Notes under the pieces: model-generated | Seen by the model: the letters and a program-made list of their open reading frames with translations, nothing else | What the model was told of the DNA's origin: nothing | Databases searched by the model: none | Made by a program: the position numbers and the translations under genes | Shown: positions 8,768-17,123 of the stretch, in pieces | Numbering within the stretch: position 1 is the stretch's first letter | Layout: every line of letters starts with the position of its first letter | DNA from: Marinibacterium sp. | GTDB lineage: Bacteria > Pseudomonadota > Alphaproteobacteria > Rhodobacterales > Rhodobacteraceae | Direction of reading: 5' to 3' | Assembly: GCA_025800215.1 (NCBI GenBank) | Contig: JAOXSC010000155.1 | Coordinates: 1-33,925, forward strand | Length of the DNA: 33,925 nt

Positions 8768-9103
8768 TCAGCGCCGCAGCCCGGTGCCGACCTCGTTCAG
8801 GATGCGCTCCAGATCGCCCATCCCGCTGTCACGCGCGCTGGCCACGATGGCGTCGAACCGGACGCGCAGCGCGTCCTTTTCCTTGCCCTTGCAATCGTTC
8901 CAGGGCCGCCCCTGCAACCCCATCTCGATCACGTAGTACCCGATGAAATGGGGCCGCGTGCCGCTGTCGATCAGCTTGCGATAGGCCGCATCCGTGCCCA
9001 GTTCGCGCAACGCCTCGGCCGAATGGATGCCGGCGCGCGCGCAGGCCTGTTCCATCGCCGGACCCAGATTGCGGATGGATGAGATCGGGGTCGTCTCGGC
9101 CAT
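8768..9103 (-). CDS. TfoX C-terminal-domain protein
   Basis: A 111-residue cytosolic protein consisting only of the TfoX/Sxy C-terminal domain, a helix-hairpin-helix-like fold. The pattern is typical: ISSIRNLGPAMEQACARAGIHSAEALRELGTDAAYRKL, then a helical second half with YYVIEMGLQGRPWNDCKGKEKDALR. Full-length Sxy/TfoX controls competence genes with CRP in gammaproteobacteria. Stand-alone C-terminal proteins are widespread and mostly uncharacterised, so a competence role cannot be assumed. The start codon lies three bases after the stop of the CysK-family gene, so the two are probably one operon with translational coupling. The N-terminal TfoX domain is missing. Confidence 0.85.
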   Translation of the reverse strand: MAETTPISSIRNLGPAMEQACARAGIHSAEALRELGTDAAYRKLIDSGTRPHFIGYYVIEMGLQGRPWNDCKGKEKDALRVRFDAIVASARDSGMGDLERILNEVGTGLRR

Positions 9104-9106
9104 GGC

Positions 9107-10180
9107 TCAGCCCGGATACTGGTATCCGGGCGTCGACCGGGACAAGGCCAGTTCGTCGCTGTCCATGGCCTCGGCCACGCCGTCAAACAGCGGCGTCGAC
9201 AGATAGCGCTCTCCGGTATCGGGAAGCATGCACAGGATCACCGCCCCCGCTGGCGCGGTTTCGGCCACCTGCATGGCCACTGCAAAGCTGGCGCCACCGG
9301 AAATGCCGGTCAGGATGCCCTCTTCGGCGGCCAGACGCTGCGACCAGGCAATGCCGTCGGGCCCTGAAACCGGGATCATCTCGTCATAAAGCCCGTTATC
9401 CAGGGTTTCCTGCAGAACCAGCGGGATGAAATCCGGGGTCCAGCCCTGGATCGGATGAGGCTGAAACGCCGGGTGGCTTTCGGTGGCCTCGCCTGCGGCG
9501 TTGCGCGGCGTGGGCGTGCCCGATGACACCAGCGCGGCATTGGCAGGCTCGCTCAGGATGATCTTTGTGTCGGGGCGCTCGGCGCGCATCACCCGGCCGA
9601 TCCCCGTCACCGTGCCGCCGGTGCCATAGCCGGTGACGATATAGTCCAGCCGCTGCCCGTCAAAATCGCCCAGGATTTCCTGCGCGGTGGTGTGCTCGTG
9701 CATATCCGCATTGGCCGGGGTTTCGAACTGGTGGGCCAGAAACCAGCCATGGGCCTCGGCCAGCTCCTGCGCCTTTTGATACATGCCGATGCCCTTGTCT
9801 TCCTTGCGGGTCAGGACAACCTTGGCCCCCAGAAAGCGCATCAGGCGGCGGCGTTCCACCGAAAACCCGTCATGCATCGTGACCACAAGCGGATAGCCCT
9901 TGGCCGCGCAGACCATGGCCAGCCCGATGCCGGTATTGCCGCTGGTCGCCTCGACCACGGTCTGGCCCGGCGTCAGGCGCCCGTCACGCTCGGCCGCTTC
10001 GATGATGTTCAGCGCCAGCCGGTCCTTGACGGATGCGGCGGGGTTGAAGGCTTCGGCTTTCACGTAAACCGTGACGTGATCGGGCGCGATGCGGTTGATG
10101 CGGATCACGGGCGTGTCGCCCACGGTATCAAGAACCGACCCGAACAGCCGACCCCGGCCCGATGTCTGACGAATGGACAT
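9107..10180 (-). CDS. Cysteine synthase (CysK) family PLP enzyme
   Basis: A 357-residue beta-family PLP enzyme, most likely O-acetylserine sulfhydrylase: O-acetylserine plus sulfide gives cysteine. The cofactor lysine is in NPAASVKDR (Lys52). The substrate loop is TSGNTGIG and the phosphate loop is GYGTGGTVTG. Two oddities: the conserved MPxxMSxERR segment reads MHDGFSVERRR, and about 20 extra residues (around SGTPTPRNAAGEATESHP) precede the HPIQGWTPDFIP motif, making the enzyme longer than E. coli CysK. Start at the ATG after GAGGAAAG. It lies downstream of cysE (64-base gap), supporting cysteine synthesis, but a related sulfhydrylase or cystathionine beta-synthase activity is possible. Confidence 0.85.
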   Translation of the reverse strand: MSIRQTSGRGRLFGSVLDTVGDTPVIRINRIAPDHVTVYVKAEAFNPAASVKDRLALNIIEAAERDGRLTPGQTVVEATSGNTGIGLAMVCAAKGYPLVVTMHDGFSVERRRLMRFLGAKVVLTRKEDKGIGMYQKAQELAEAHGWFLAHQFETPANADMHEHTTAQEILGDFDGQRLDYIVTGYGTGGTVTGIGRVMRAERPDTKIILSEPANAALVSSGTPTPRNAAGEATESHPAFQPHPIQGWTPDFIPLVLQETLDNGLYDEMIPVSGPDGIAWSQRLAAEEGILTGISGGASFAVAMQVAETAPAGAVILCMLPDTGERYLSTPLFDGVAEAMDSDELALSRSTPGYQYPG

Positions 10181-10244
10181 GGCTTTCCTCATAGCGCTGG
10201 ATCGGGGCCGCGCGCGGCCCCTGTTATCAGCACTCTAACGCAGC

Positions 10245-11066
10245 TCAGCGGCTGGGCGAAGACCCGTCATCAAGCACCTGGTTCATGCTGACCGCTGGCT
10301 GCGCACAGCCCGCTTCGCCAACGATCTTGGCGGGCACCCCCGCCACCGTCTTGCAGGCGGGAATGTCGTGCAGCACCACCGACCCTGCGGCCACGCGGCT
10401 GCAATTGCCGATGCGGATATTGCCCAGCACCTTGGCCCCCGCACCGATCAGCACGCCATCGCCGATCTTGGGATGGCGGTCTTCTTCTTCCTTGCCCGTC
10501 CCCCCGAGCGTCACCGAATGCAGCATCGACACATTGTCGCCCACCACAGCCGTTTCGCCGATCACGATGGAATGGGCGTGATCGATCATGATCCCCTTGC
10601 CGATCCGCGCGGCGGGGTGAATGTCGACGCCAAAGATCTCCGAAATCCGCATCTGGAAGAAATAGGCCAGATCATGCTGGCCGCTCTGCCACAGCCAGTG
10701 GCCGATGCGATAGCACTGCACCGCCTGATAGCCTTTGAAATAGAGCACCGGCTGCAACAGCCGGTGGCAGGCCGGGTCGCGTTCGAACACCGCCACCAGA
10801 TCGGCGCGCGCGGCCTCGACCAGTTGCGGCGAACTGGCATAGGCGCGATCCGCGATCTCGCGCAGGATCACCATCGACATCTCGTTCGACGACAGCTTGG
10901 CCGCGATGCGATAGGACAGGGCCTTTTCCAGCGACGCATGGTGCAGGATACAGGCGTGGATCAGCCCCCCCATGAGAGGTTCGGTCCGAACAGCCTCTTC
11001 TGCTTCGTGCTTGATGCGGTCCCAAACCGGGTCCACGCTGGCCACTTTGCTCAGGGTTTCAACCAT
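10245..11066 (-). CDS. cysE: Serine O-acetyltransferase
   Basis: Makes O-acetylserine from serine and acetyl-CoA, the first step of cysteine synthesis. The 273 residues comprise an alpha-helical N-terminal domain (about 1-150; WDRIKHEAEEAV to CYRIGHWLW) and a left-handed beta-helix of hexapeptide repeats. The active-site stretch is DHAHSIVIGETAVVG, followed by SVTLGGTGK and the RHPKIGDGVLIGAGAKVLGNI coil. Start chosen at 11066, with AAGGAG upstream. The end reads VLDDGSSPSR and lacks the terminal isoleucine by which many CysE proteins dock into CysK. Neighbours are the CysK-family gene downstream and the GTA terminator upstream. Confidence 0.95.
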   Translation of the reverse strand: MVETLSKVASVDPVWDRIKHEAEEAVRTEPLMGGLIHACILHHASLEKALSYRIAAKLSSNEMSMVILREIADRAYASSPQLVEAARADLVAVFERDPACHRLLQPVLYFKGYQAVQCYRIGHWLWQSGQHDLAYFFQMRISEIFGVDIHPAARIGKGIMIDHAHSIVIGETAVVGDNVSMLHSVTLGGTGKEEEDRHPKIGDGVLIGAGAKVLGNIRIGNCSRVAAGSVVLHDIPACKTVAGVPAKIVGEAGCAQPAVSMNQVLDDGSSPSR

Positions 11067-11163
11067 GGCGCATGCTCCTTTGCTGCGGCTAGGGTACCCA
11101 TTTAGGGGCATTCGACGCAAACGCAAAGGCGTGATCGCTCCGATCGCGGTCCGTGATCGCAGC

Positions 11164-11200
11164 AAAACGGCCCTCCTCACAGGATCGTGAGGACGGGCCG
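11164..11200 (-). terminator. Strong intrinsic terminator at the end of the GTA operon
   Basis: On the - strand, a 13-bp stem with one bulged base (11200-11187 with 11180-11168, loop of about six) is followed by TTTT (11167-11164). It lies 22 bases after the g15 stop and separates the GTA operon from cysE, which must have its own promoter between 11067 and 11163. Confidence 0.88.
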
Positions 11201-11221
11201 CATCGCTGCCGTCACAGGGGC

Positions 11222-14200
11222 TCAGGGCAGCGGCAGGCGCGCCACAAGGCCCGGCCCATACCGGTCCGAGATCTGCGCCACCGTGATCTCGGCCCCTGCT
11301 GCGGGCTGATCGGCGGCCCGCATGGCCGCGTCATAGGTCCAGCGCGGCGCATCCAGCGTGACCTCGCGCAGCACGGTGTCGCCCTGCCGGATCCGCAACC
11401 GATAAAGCTCGGCCACCTCGCCCAGAGGCACATCCACATCCGCCCAGTTGTCGCCATCAATCCGGGTGCGGCGGATCCAGCTGATCTGCAGATCGCCCCC
11501 CACCGATCTGGCGCGCAGATGGGCCGGCGCATAGGGGCGCAGCCCGGTTCCGGCAAAGGCTTCGCGCCGTTCGACAAAGGACGGATCAGCAAGCCCCCGC
11601 GTCGCCGGCCCGATCCGATAGGTCTGTGCCGTCCCCCGCGCCGAAGGCTGCAGATCCAGCTGCTGGGGCACCCCGTTCATCAGCACGAACACCGACCCCA
11701 CCGGCCAGTCCTGCGGCATCATCCCGTCGCTGCCCAGCTGCCCGCGCAGCCGTCCGCGCAGCGCATAGGCGTTCGGGGCGATCAGCTCGGCCTCGCGGAA
11801 CTGGAACATCTCCCAATTGCCGGTGGTGCCGTCGCCGATGGCCGCCAGATTGGCACCGCTCAGGATCGCCTCGGGCTCGCGGCTTTCCAGCTGACCGCCG
11901 ATCAGCTTGACCTGCAGCGGCGCGCCTTCGTCCCAGATCCCGGCCCGCGCCTGATGCAGGGCGGTTTCCGTGACCCCGACCGTGGCCCATGCGCCCACCG
12001 TGTCATTCAGCGCAAAGCTGTCGGCCCCCGATGACGCATAGACCGCCACCGTCCCCGGCCAGGGCCGCGCCGACACCGCCAGATGCGGCGCATGCGGCAC
12101 CTCGCCCCCGCCCATCAGCGGCAGGTCCATGAACAGCGGATAGACCGGCACCGGCGCCACGAATTCACGCAGCCGCGGCGGATCGTCGGGCGTGTCGGGC
12201 AGCGCATAGACGCTGGGCTCCATCCGGACCGCATCGACCACGCGCGCCAGCCCCTGCTCGACCCGGTCGATCCGATAAAGCCCCCCCGACGCCCCGTCCG
12301 GCAACCGCACCACATCGCCCGCCCCCAGATCAAGCCGCGACGGAGGCAGCGCAAAGCGGGCGGTGTCGCGGGCGATGCGCGCCTCGTTCAGCCAGCGCTC
12401 GGCCACCTGGCGGCCTTCGCCCCGCGTCATCGCCAGCGACAGGTCGCTGGTGGACACCGCATGGGTGGCCTCGTCGGGCAGCACGGCCTCTTCGGCCAGC
12501 ACCGCATGATCGCCTTCGGCCTCGACAAAGCGCAGGCGCACCCGGCCCGACAGTTCGGCCTCGGCCTCGCGGCGGCGCTCGATGCGGCCTTCGACCTCGG
12601 GGTCATCGGCCAGCCAGTCGGGGTCGATCTCGATCGGTGCGGCGCCCTTGCGCATGGCAAAGCGCAGCACCCCGTCCCGTTCGACCGCGTCAAAGCCAAA
12701 GCGCATCATCAGCGGCTGCAGTGCTGCACGCGCATCCGTCACCCCATCGGACACATAGCCATGCACGAACCCGTAAAGCTTTGACACATCATAGGATGTC
12801 AGCCCGGCGCGGCGGCAGATCTCGCTGACCACGCTGGCCAGGCTCCGCCCGCCCGCGCGCCCGTTCAGCCAGTGGCCGCGCGCATAATTGTCGCCATCCC
12901 CCCAGAGCCCGCGATTGTTGGGAAAGAACGGGAACGGCCGAGCATCCCAGGCCCAGACATAGACATGATCCATATCCAGCATCGGCCCGCCATAGACCCC
13001 CGACACCGGGTTGCGCCCCGGCGTCTGCCAATAGGCATAGACCGCGTCCAGAAACACCCGCTGCATCAGGTCATCGCGCTGGCCGTTGGAGTATTTCGGC
13101 AGGCGCGATTCCGACGATTTGGGATCAAGGAACTTGTTGGGCTGATTGGCCCCCTTGTCGATGGACGCACAGCCGATTTCGGTGAACCAGATCGGTTTGG
13201 ACTGCGGCTGCCACGCGGTGGGGCTGGCCTGCCGCACCCCGCCAATGCGCTCGTGATGGGGGTTGCTCCACCAGCTGCGAATGTCCTTGTACCGCCAGAT
13301 CCAGGGCTCGTTATGCGCCAGATCCAGGATCGGCGTGCGGATCTGCGCCTCTTCCTCCTCGGGCGAGCCATAATACCAGTCATAGCCTTCGCCGCCTTCG
13401 ATATTGGACATCAGATAGCCAATGTCGTGAATATCGCCCCAGCCCGCATCCGCGTGCTCGGTCCCGTCGCGCCAGTCGGCCAGCGGCATGTAATTGTCGA
13501 TGCCCACAAAATCTATGTTGTGGTCGGCCCACAGCGGATCGAGGTGGAAATACCGGTCGCCGCTGCCATCCTGCGGCTGATAGCCGAAATATTCCGACCA
13601 ATCCGCCGCATAGCCGATCTTGACCCCGTCGCCCAGCAATGCCCGCACATCGCCGGTCAGCGCCACAAGCTGCTCGACCGCGACAAAGCGGTTGCCCGCG
13701 CCCCGGATCTGCGTCAGCCCGCGCATCTCGGAGGCGATGCAAAAGCTTTCAACCCCGCCCGCCGCCGCGCAGAGCGCCGCGTAATGCAGGATGAAGCGCC
13801 GCAGCCCCCAGTCATCGGGATCACCGGTATAGGTCACCGCGCCATCGGCGATCTCGAAATCCACCGCCGTGGCCTGCCCAAAGAACCGCGCCACCTGTGC
13901 GTCCGCCTCGTCGGTGCCATCGGGCGATCCCGCCCGCCCCGGTGCCTGGGACAGGGTGATGCGCCCGCGCCAGGGCAGCACGGGCTGATCAGAGGCCCCG
14001 CTCCAGGGATCGGGGCGGCCATTGCCCGACAGCTGATCCATCAGGATGAAGGGATAGAACATGACCCGCTTGCCCTGCTCATTGAGATGCCGGATCGCCT
14101 CGATCACCGATGCATCCGACGGGGTGCCGCCATAGACCGGGCGCGCGTCGATCTGTTCGATCTCGGCGGCCGCGCTGCGCGGCAGGCTCGACACCACCCA

Positions 14201-15151
14201 CGGCATGTCCTTGCCGTCAAAGACGCGGCGCTCGACCTTTGGCCGGATCTCGCAATCGCCACAGCGCAGATCGTCCCCGAACCACGACACGATCATCGAC
14301 ACCCCGTCGCAGCGGGGCAGCTCATCGCTCAGATCTCGGACGGATTTCACGAAATCGGTATAGCCCGACGGGGAATTCAGGTTCGCCGCCCGCGCCTGCC
14401 CCGGACCTTCGTCATAATAGACCGGGGTGCTGGCCAGCGCGTATTCGCCGGTGCCCGGCATCAGCGCGACCCCGCGCACCTGCTGTGTCAGATCCAGCGC
14501 GTGATCGGGCGCGTCGGGCTGGGCCGCGCGCACCACTTCGAACGACATCTGCGGCACCCGGTTGCCAAACCGTCCCAGCGGCAGATCCTCGATCACCACG
14601 TAGGCGGTGCCGCGATAGGCGGGCACCGTCCCCTGGCCTTCGACGGCCTCGATCACCGGGTCGGGCAGCTGCGTGCGGGTGCCTTTGTAGACGCGCATGT
14701 TCAGATCCGCGATGGCGACCTCGTCGCCATCGGCCCAGGCGCGCGACACGCCCATGATCTCGCCCTCGCACAGGGCCACGGCCAGAGACACCGAATAGGA
14801 AAATTCGCGCACCTCGGGGCTGGGCGGGCGGCGCGTGCCCTTGCCACCGCCGCCACCGCTGGTGGTCACCGTTTCCAGAAAATCCGACGCCCAGATCACC
14901 TGCCCGCCCACACGGGCGCGGCCATGGGTCTGGGTGATCGGCGTGCCATCGCCCACATTGGTCAGGCGGAACCGGTCGACACGGCCGGTTTCCACCGGCT
15001 CGGACCCGTTGCCCAACAGGCGCTGGTCGATCACGTTGCCCAGCGTCGCGCCCACCGCGCGCCCGATCACCGCCGCTGAAAGCCCTGCAAATGTCCCGCC
15101 GATGGATCCGCCGATTGCGGCCCCGACCGCACCAAGAACAATGGTCGCCAT
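11222..15151 (-). CDS. g15: GTA g15, tail-tip 'megatron' with TIM-barrel-like domain
   Basis: At 1309 residues this is the largest protein of the window and the tip of the GTA tail; its counterpart in R. capsulatus is Rcc01698. The N-terminus is a Gly/Ala-rich hydrophobic stretch (AAIGGSIGGTFAGLSAAV), as in phage tail-tip and lambda J-like proteins. The middle part (about 420-750) has the GTA TIM-barrel-like domain, with YAADWSEYFGYQ, FVGIDNYMPLADWRDG and IWFTEIGCASIDKG. The remaining C-terminal half resembles the phage tail attachment (phage-tail_3) region. By analogy it contacts the host surface or peptidoglycan and opens on DNA delivery. AAGGAGG precedes the ATG; it is the last gene of the cluster, 12 bases after g14. 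Confidence 0.95.
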   Translation of the reverse strand: MATIVLGAVGAAIGGSIGGTFAGLSAAVIGRAVGATLGNVIDQRLLGNGSEPVETGRVDRFRLTNVGDGTPITQTHGRARVGGQVIWASDFLETVTTSGGGGGKGTRRPPSPEVREFSYSVSLAVALCEGEIMGVSRAWADGDEVAIADLNMRVYKGTRTQLPDPVIEAVEGQGTVPAYRGTAYVVIEDLPLGRFGNRVPQMSFEVVRAAQPDAPDHALDLTQQVRGVALMPGTGEYALASTPVYYDEGPGQARAANLNSPSGYTDFVKSVRDLSDELPRCDGVSMIVSWFGDDLRCGDCEIRPKVERRVFDGKDMPWVVSSLPRSAAAEIEQIDARPVYGGTPSDASVIEAIRHLNEQGKRVMFYPFILMDQLSGNGRPDPWSGASDQPVLPWRGRITLSQAPGRAGSPDGTDEADAQVARFFGQATAVDFEIADGAVTYTGDPDDWGLRRFILHYAALCAAAGGVESFCIASEMRGLTQIRGAGNRFVAVEQLVALTGDVRALLGDGVKIGYAADWSEYFGYQPQDGSGDRYFHLDPLWADHNIDFVGIDNYMPLADWRDGTEHADAGWGDIHDIGYLMSNIEGGEGYDWYYGSPEEEEAQIRTPILDLAHNEPWIWRYKDIRSWWSNPHHERIGGVRQASPTAWQPQSKPIWFTEIGCASIDKGANQPNKFLDPKSSESRLPKYSNGQRDDLMQRVFLDAVYAYWQTPGRNPVSGVYGGPMLDMDHVYVWAWDARPFPFFPNNRGLWGDGDNYARGHWLNGRAGGRSLASVVSEICRRAGLTSYDVSKLYGFVHGYVSDGVTDARAALQPLMMRFGFDAVERDGVLRFAMRKGAAPIEIDPDWLADDPEVEGRIERRREAEAELSGRVRLRFVEAEGDHAVLAEEAVLPDEATHAVSTSDLSLAMTRGEGRQVAERWLNEARIARDTARFALPPSRLDLGAGDVVRLPDGASGGLYRIDRVEQGLARVVDAVRMEPSVYALPDTPDDPPRLREFVAPVPVYPLFMDLPLMGGGEVPHAPHLAVSARPWPGTVAVYASSGADSFALNDTVGAWATVGVTETALHQARAGIWDEGAPLQVKLIGGQLESREPEAILSGANLAAIGDGTTGNWEMFQFREAELIAPNAYALRGRLRGQLGSDGMMPQDWPVGSVFVLMNGVPQQLDLQPSARGTAQTYRIGPATRGLADPSFVERREAFAGTGLRPYAPAHLRARSVGGDLQISWIRRTRIDGDNWADVDVPLGEVAELYRLRIRQGDTVLREVTLDAPRWTYDAAMRAADQPAAGAEITVAQISDRYGPGLVARLPLP

Positions 15152-15163
15152 GGGTGAGCCTCC

Positions 15164-15598
15164 TTAAGGATAGTCAAAGCGCGCGACGATGCGCGCACGC
15201 CAGGGGGTGCTGAGCGGGCTTTCGACCACGCCATGCCCGCTATAGGCGTGGATGAACCGGGGCACCGCGCCGCTGTCCGAGACGATGCCAAGATGCTTGG
15301 CCACCGCCCGGTGACGCATCCGAAACAGCAGCACCTGCCCCGGCGCCAGGGGGGTCTCGGCATCGACCGGGCACAGATGGCGCGCAGCGGCCGCCCACAG
15401 GCGCTCTTGGCCCTGTGGTTCGGACCAGTCCATCGTATAGGCCGGCGCGGCTTCGGGCTCGCGGCCCAGCACCTCGCGCCAGACGCCCCGGACAAGGCCC
15501 AGACAATCGGCCCCGGCCCCCTTGCACGCCGCCTGATGCAGATAGGGCGTGCCGATCCAGCCGCGCGCGGCGGCCACAATGCGGTCAGGCGCGGTCAT
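15164..15598 (-). CDS. g14: GTA g14, NlpC/P60-type tail peptidase
   Basis: A 144-residue cell-wall peptidase of the GTA tail tip (counterpart of Rcc01697), thought to cut peptidoglycan peptides during DNA entry. The NlpC/P60 triad is visible: Cys32 in GADCLGL, His102 in AKHLGIV and a following polar residue near His117 (FIHAYSG). The N-terminal WIGTPYLH motif is typical of phage-type NlpC proteins. The start ATG at 15598 overlaps the g13 stop as ATGA; a longer in-frame extension upstream has no ribosome site and lies inside g13. Confidence 0.94.
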   Translation of the reverse strand: MTAPDRIVAAARGWIGTPYLHQAACKGAGADCLGLVRGVWREVLGREPEAAPAYTMDWSEPQGQERLWAAAARHLCPVDAETPLAPGQVLLFRMRHRAVAKHLGIVSDSGAVPRFIHAYSGHGVVESPLSTPWRARIVARFDYP

Positions 15599-16479
15599 CG
15601 GCGGCTCCCTCCGGAATTGACGTCCCCGGACCGGGGATAGGCCATCACCCAGTCTTCGCTGGGGATGTCGGGAAAGCCCTGATAGTTGATGACATTGTCG
15701 AACTTGGCACGGCAGGTTTCCATGCGCCGGTCGCACCCGGCACTCAGGCGCACGCGGTCGCCCGGCGCCACCGCGCCCCGGATCGGGCCCCAAAGCTCGA
15801 TCTCGCGGCCCTGGCTGCCGATCCGGTCGCCCCGGATCATGCCCCACAGGCCCTGTGCCGCGCCCGACAGAACCGTCAGACGCCCGCGCGCGAACCAGTC
15901 GGCTTCGAACCCCGCGATGTCGGCCCAGCGGAACAGCCGCGCCTCGCTCACCTGATCCACGGTCAGATCGGTGGTCAGGCCAGCTGCCGCCAGATCCACC
16001 CCGCAGGCCCGATCACCCAGAACGGCGGTGCAGGGTTTTTGGAACACCCGCCCGATGGGCCGGTTCAGCACCTCGGTCAGGCCGCGCAATTCGGCGTGAA
16101 ACACGCCATCATTGCGCCGCAGCTCGCCAATTGTGCCGCGAAACTGAAGCGCGCGCTCGACCACATCCGCCCAGTTCACCAGCCAGGCGCACACCTCGGC
16201 CCCGTCGAACCGGCCCGCTTCGATGTCAGCTTCGGTCACCGACGCATCCGACAGCGCCCCAAGCGCTTCGGTATTGTCCACCGCCAGACCCGAGCTCTGG
16301 CTCAGCACCCGCGCCGACAGCCCCGTGTCGGCGCGAAAGGTCAGCCCGTCAAAGCCCAGAGGCCGGTCATGATCGGTAAAGCCAAAGCTGCGCCCGTCGG
16401 TGCGGGTGATCGCCCAGCACCGGCAGACCGTCGTCAGCCCCCCTGCCATATGCGTTTCAAGCGCTGCCATCCCCGTCAT
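15595..16479 (-). CDS. g13: GTA g13, tail hub protein with four-cysteine centre
   Basis: A 294-residue hub protein (DUF2163 followed by a phage BR0599-type C-terminal domain), counterpart of Rcc01696. Four cysteines stand in two pairs, Cys150/Cys159 (KPCTAVLGDRACG) and Cys249/Cys256 (SAGCDRRMETC). In the R. capsulatus particle the hub is reported, as I recall, to bind an iron-sulfur cluster, and these residues fit that role. It links the tail tube and distal tail protein to the megatron. The ATG at 16479 shares one base with the g12 stop (TGATG); a GTG three bases earlier (16482) is an alternative start. Confidence 0.93.
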   Translation of the reverse strand: MTGMAALETHMAGGLTTVCRCWAITRTDGRSFGFTDHDRPLGFDGLTFRADTGLSARVLSQSSGLAVDNTEALGALSDASVTEADIEAGRFDGAEVCAWLVNWADVVERALQFRGTIGELRRNDGVFHAELRGLTEVLNRPIGRVFQKPCTAVLGDRACGVDLAAAGLTTDLTVDQVSEARLFRWADIAGFEADWFARGRLTVLSGAAQGLWGMIRGDRIGSQGREIELWGPIRGAVAPGDRVRLSAGCDRRMETCRAKFDNVINYQGFPDIPSEDWVMAYPRSGDVNSGGSRR

Positions 16480-17111
16480 CACACCCGCACCTCGACCACT
16501 GGAACATTGGGCACCTCACCGGCCTGGAAATTGGCCACGCTGGTGCGGATCGCATCGGTGTCAAAGCGCACCGGCACATCGAATTCGAACCCCGCCGTCA
16601 CCGGTTGATCGACCCCCGGCGCGCGGGCGAAACGGATGTTTCCGGTGCTGGCATCCAGCGCCCATTCATCGCCTTCGCGCAGTTCGACCTGCGCCACCGC
16701 CACCCGCACGGTGCCCGCAACCGGCTTGGCGATGGGGCGGGTATAGCCCGTGCTGCCCGACCGGTAGGTCTTGAGCAGAGCAAACTCCCGGCGCTGCCCG
16801 TCGCCCTGCCCGATGACCTGGTCATCGGGACGGATCTCGGCGCTGGCGGGGCAGGATTTGTAATCCGACCAGTCCTTCCAGCGGAACCCGTACATCTGCC
16901 CTGCGCGCGCCTCGAAAAAGGCGATCAGCGTTTCGATGTCGTCAAGCGACCGCATCCCGACCCCCGCGTCATAGCGGCGGCGCGAATGCGCCCAGGGGGT
17001 GTTGCGCTCTTCAAACCCGTTGGCCAGCGTGACCACCTCGGTGCGCCGCTCGGGCCCACCCACGGACCCAAAGCTCAGCGACGCAGGAAACCGCACCTCG
17101 TGAAAGCTCAT
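16479..17111 (-). CDS. g12: GTA g12, distal tail protein (DUF2460)
   Basis: A 210-residue protein of the DUF2460 family, counterpart of Rcc01695, forming the ring between tail tube and hub. It opens with MSFHEVRFPASLSFGSVGGPERRTEVVTLANG and contains NTPWAHSRRRYDAG, IETLIAFFEARAGQMYGFRWKDWSDYKS and the closing beta-rich domain with GVDQPVTAGFEFDVPVRFDTD, all characteristic. GGGAG precedes the ATG by 8 bases. It follows g11 after a 12-base gap and overlaps g13 by one base. Confidence 0.94.
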   Translation of the reverse strand: MSFHEVRFPASLSFGSVGGPERRTEVVTLANGFEERNTPWAHSRRRYDAGVGMRSLDDIETLIAFFEARAGQMYGFRWKDWSDYKSCPASAEIRPDDQVIGQGDGQRREFALLKTYRSGSTGYTRPIAKPVAGTVRVAVAQVELREGDEWALDASTGNIRFARAPGVDQPVTAGFEFDVPVRFDTDAIRTSVANFQAGEVPNVPVVEVRV

Positions 17112-17123
17112 CTGTCTGCTCCC

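Noticed and set aside
10204..10221. 18-base GC palindrome between cysE and the CysK-family gene
   Set aside because: No T tract and too small a loop; not enough to call a terminator that would separate the two genes.
12872..15079. 735-codon open frame opposite g15
   Set aside because: Antisense shadow of a GC-rich gene: His/Arg/Pro-rich, no domain, no ribosome site; g15 is a clear family member.
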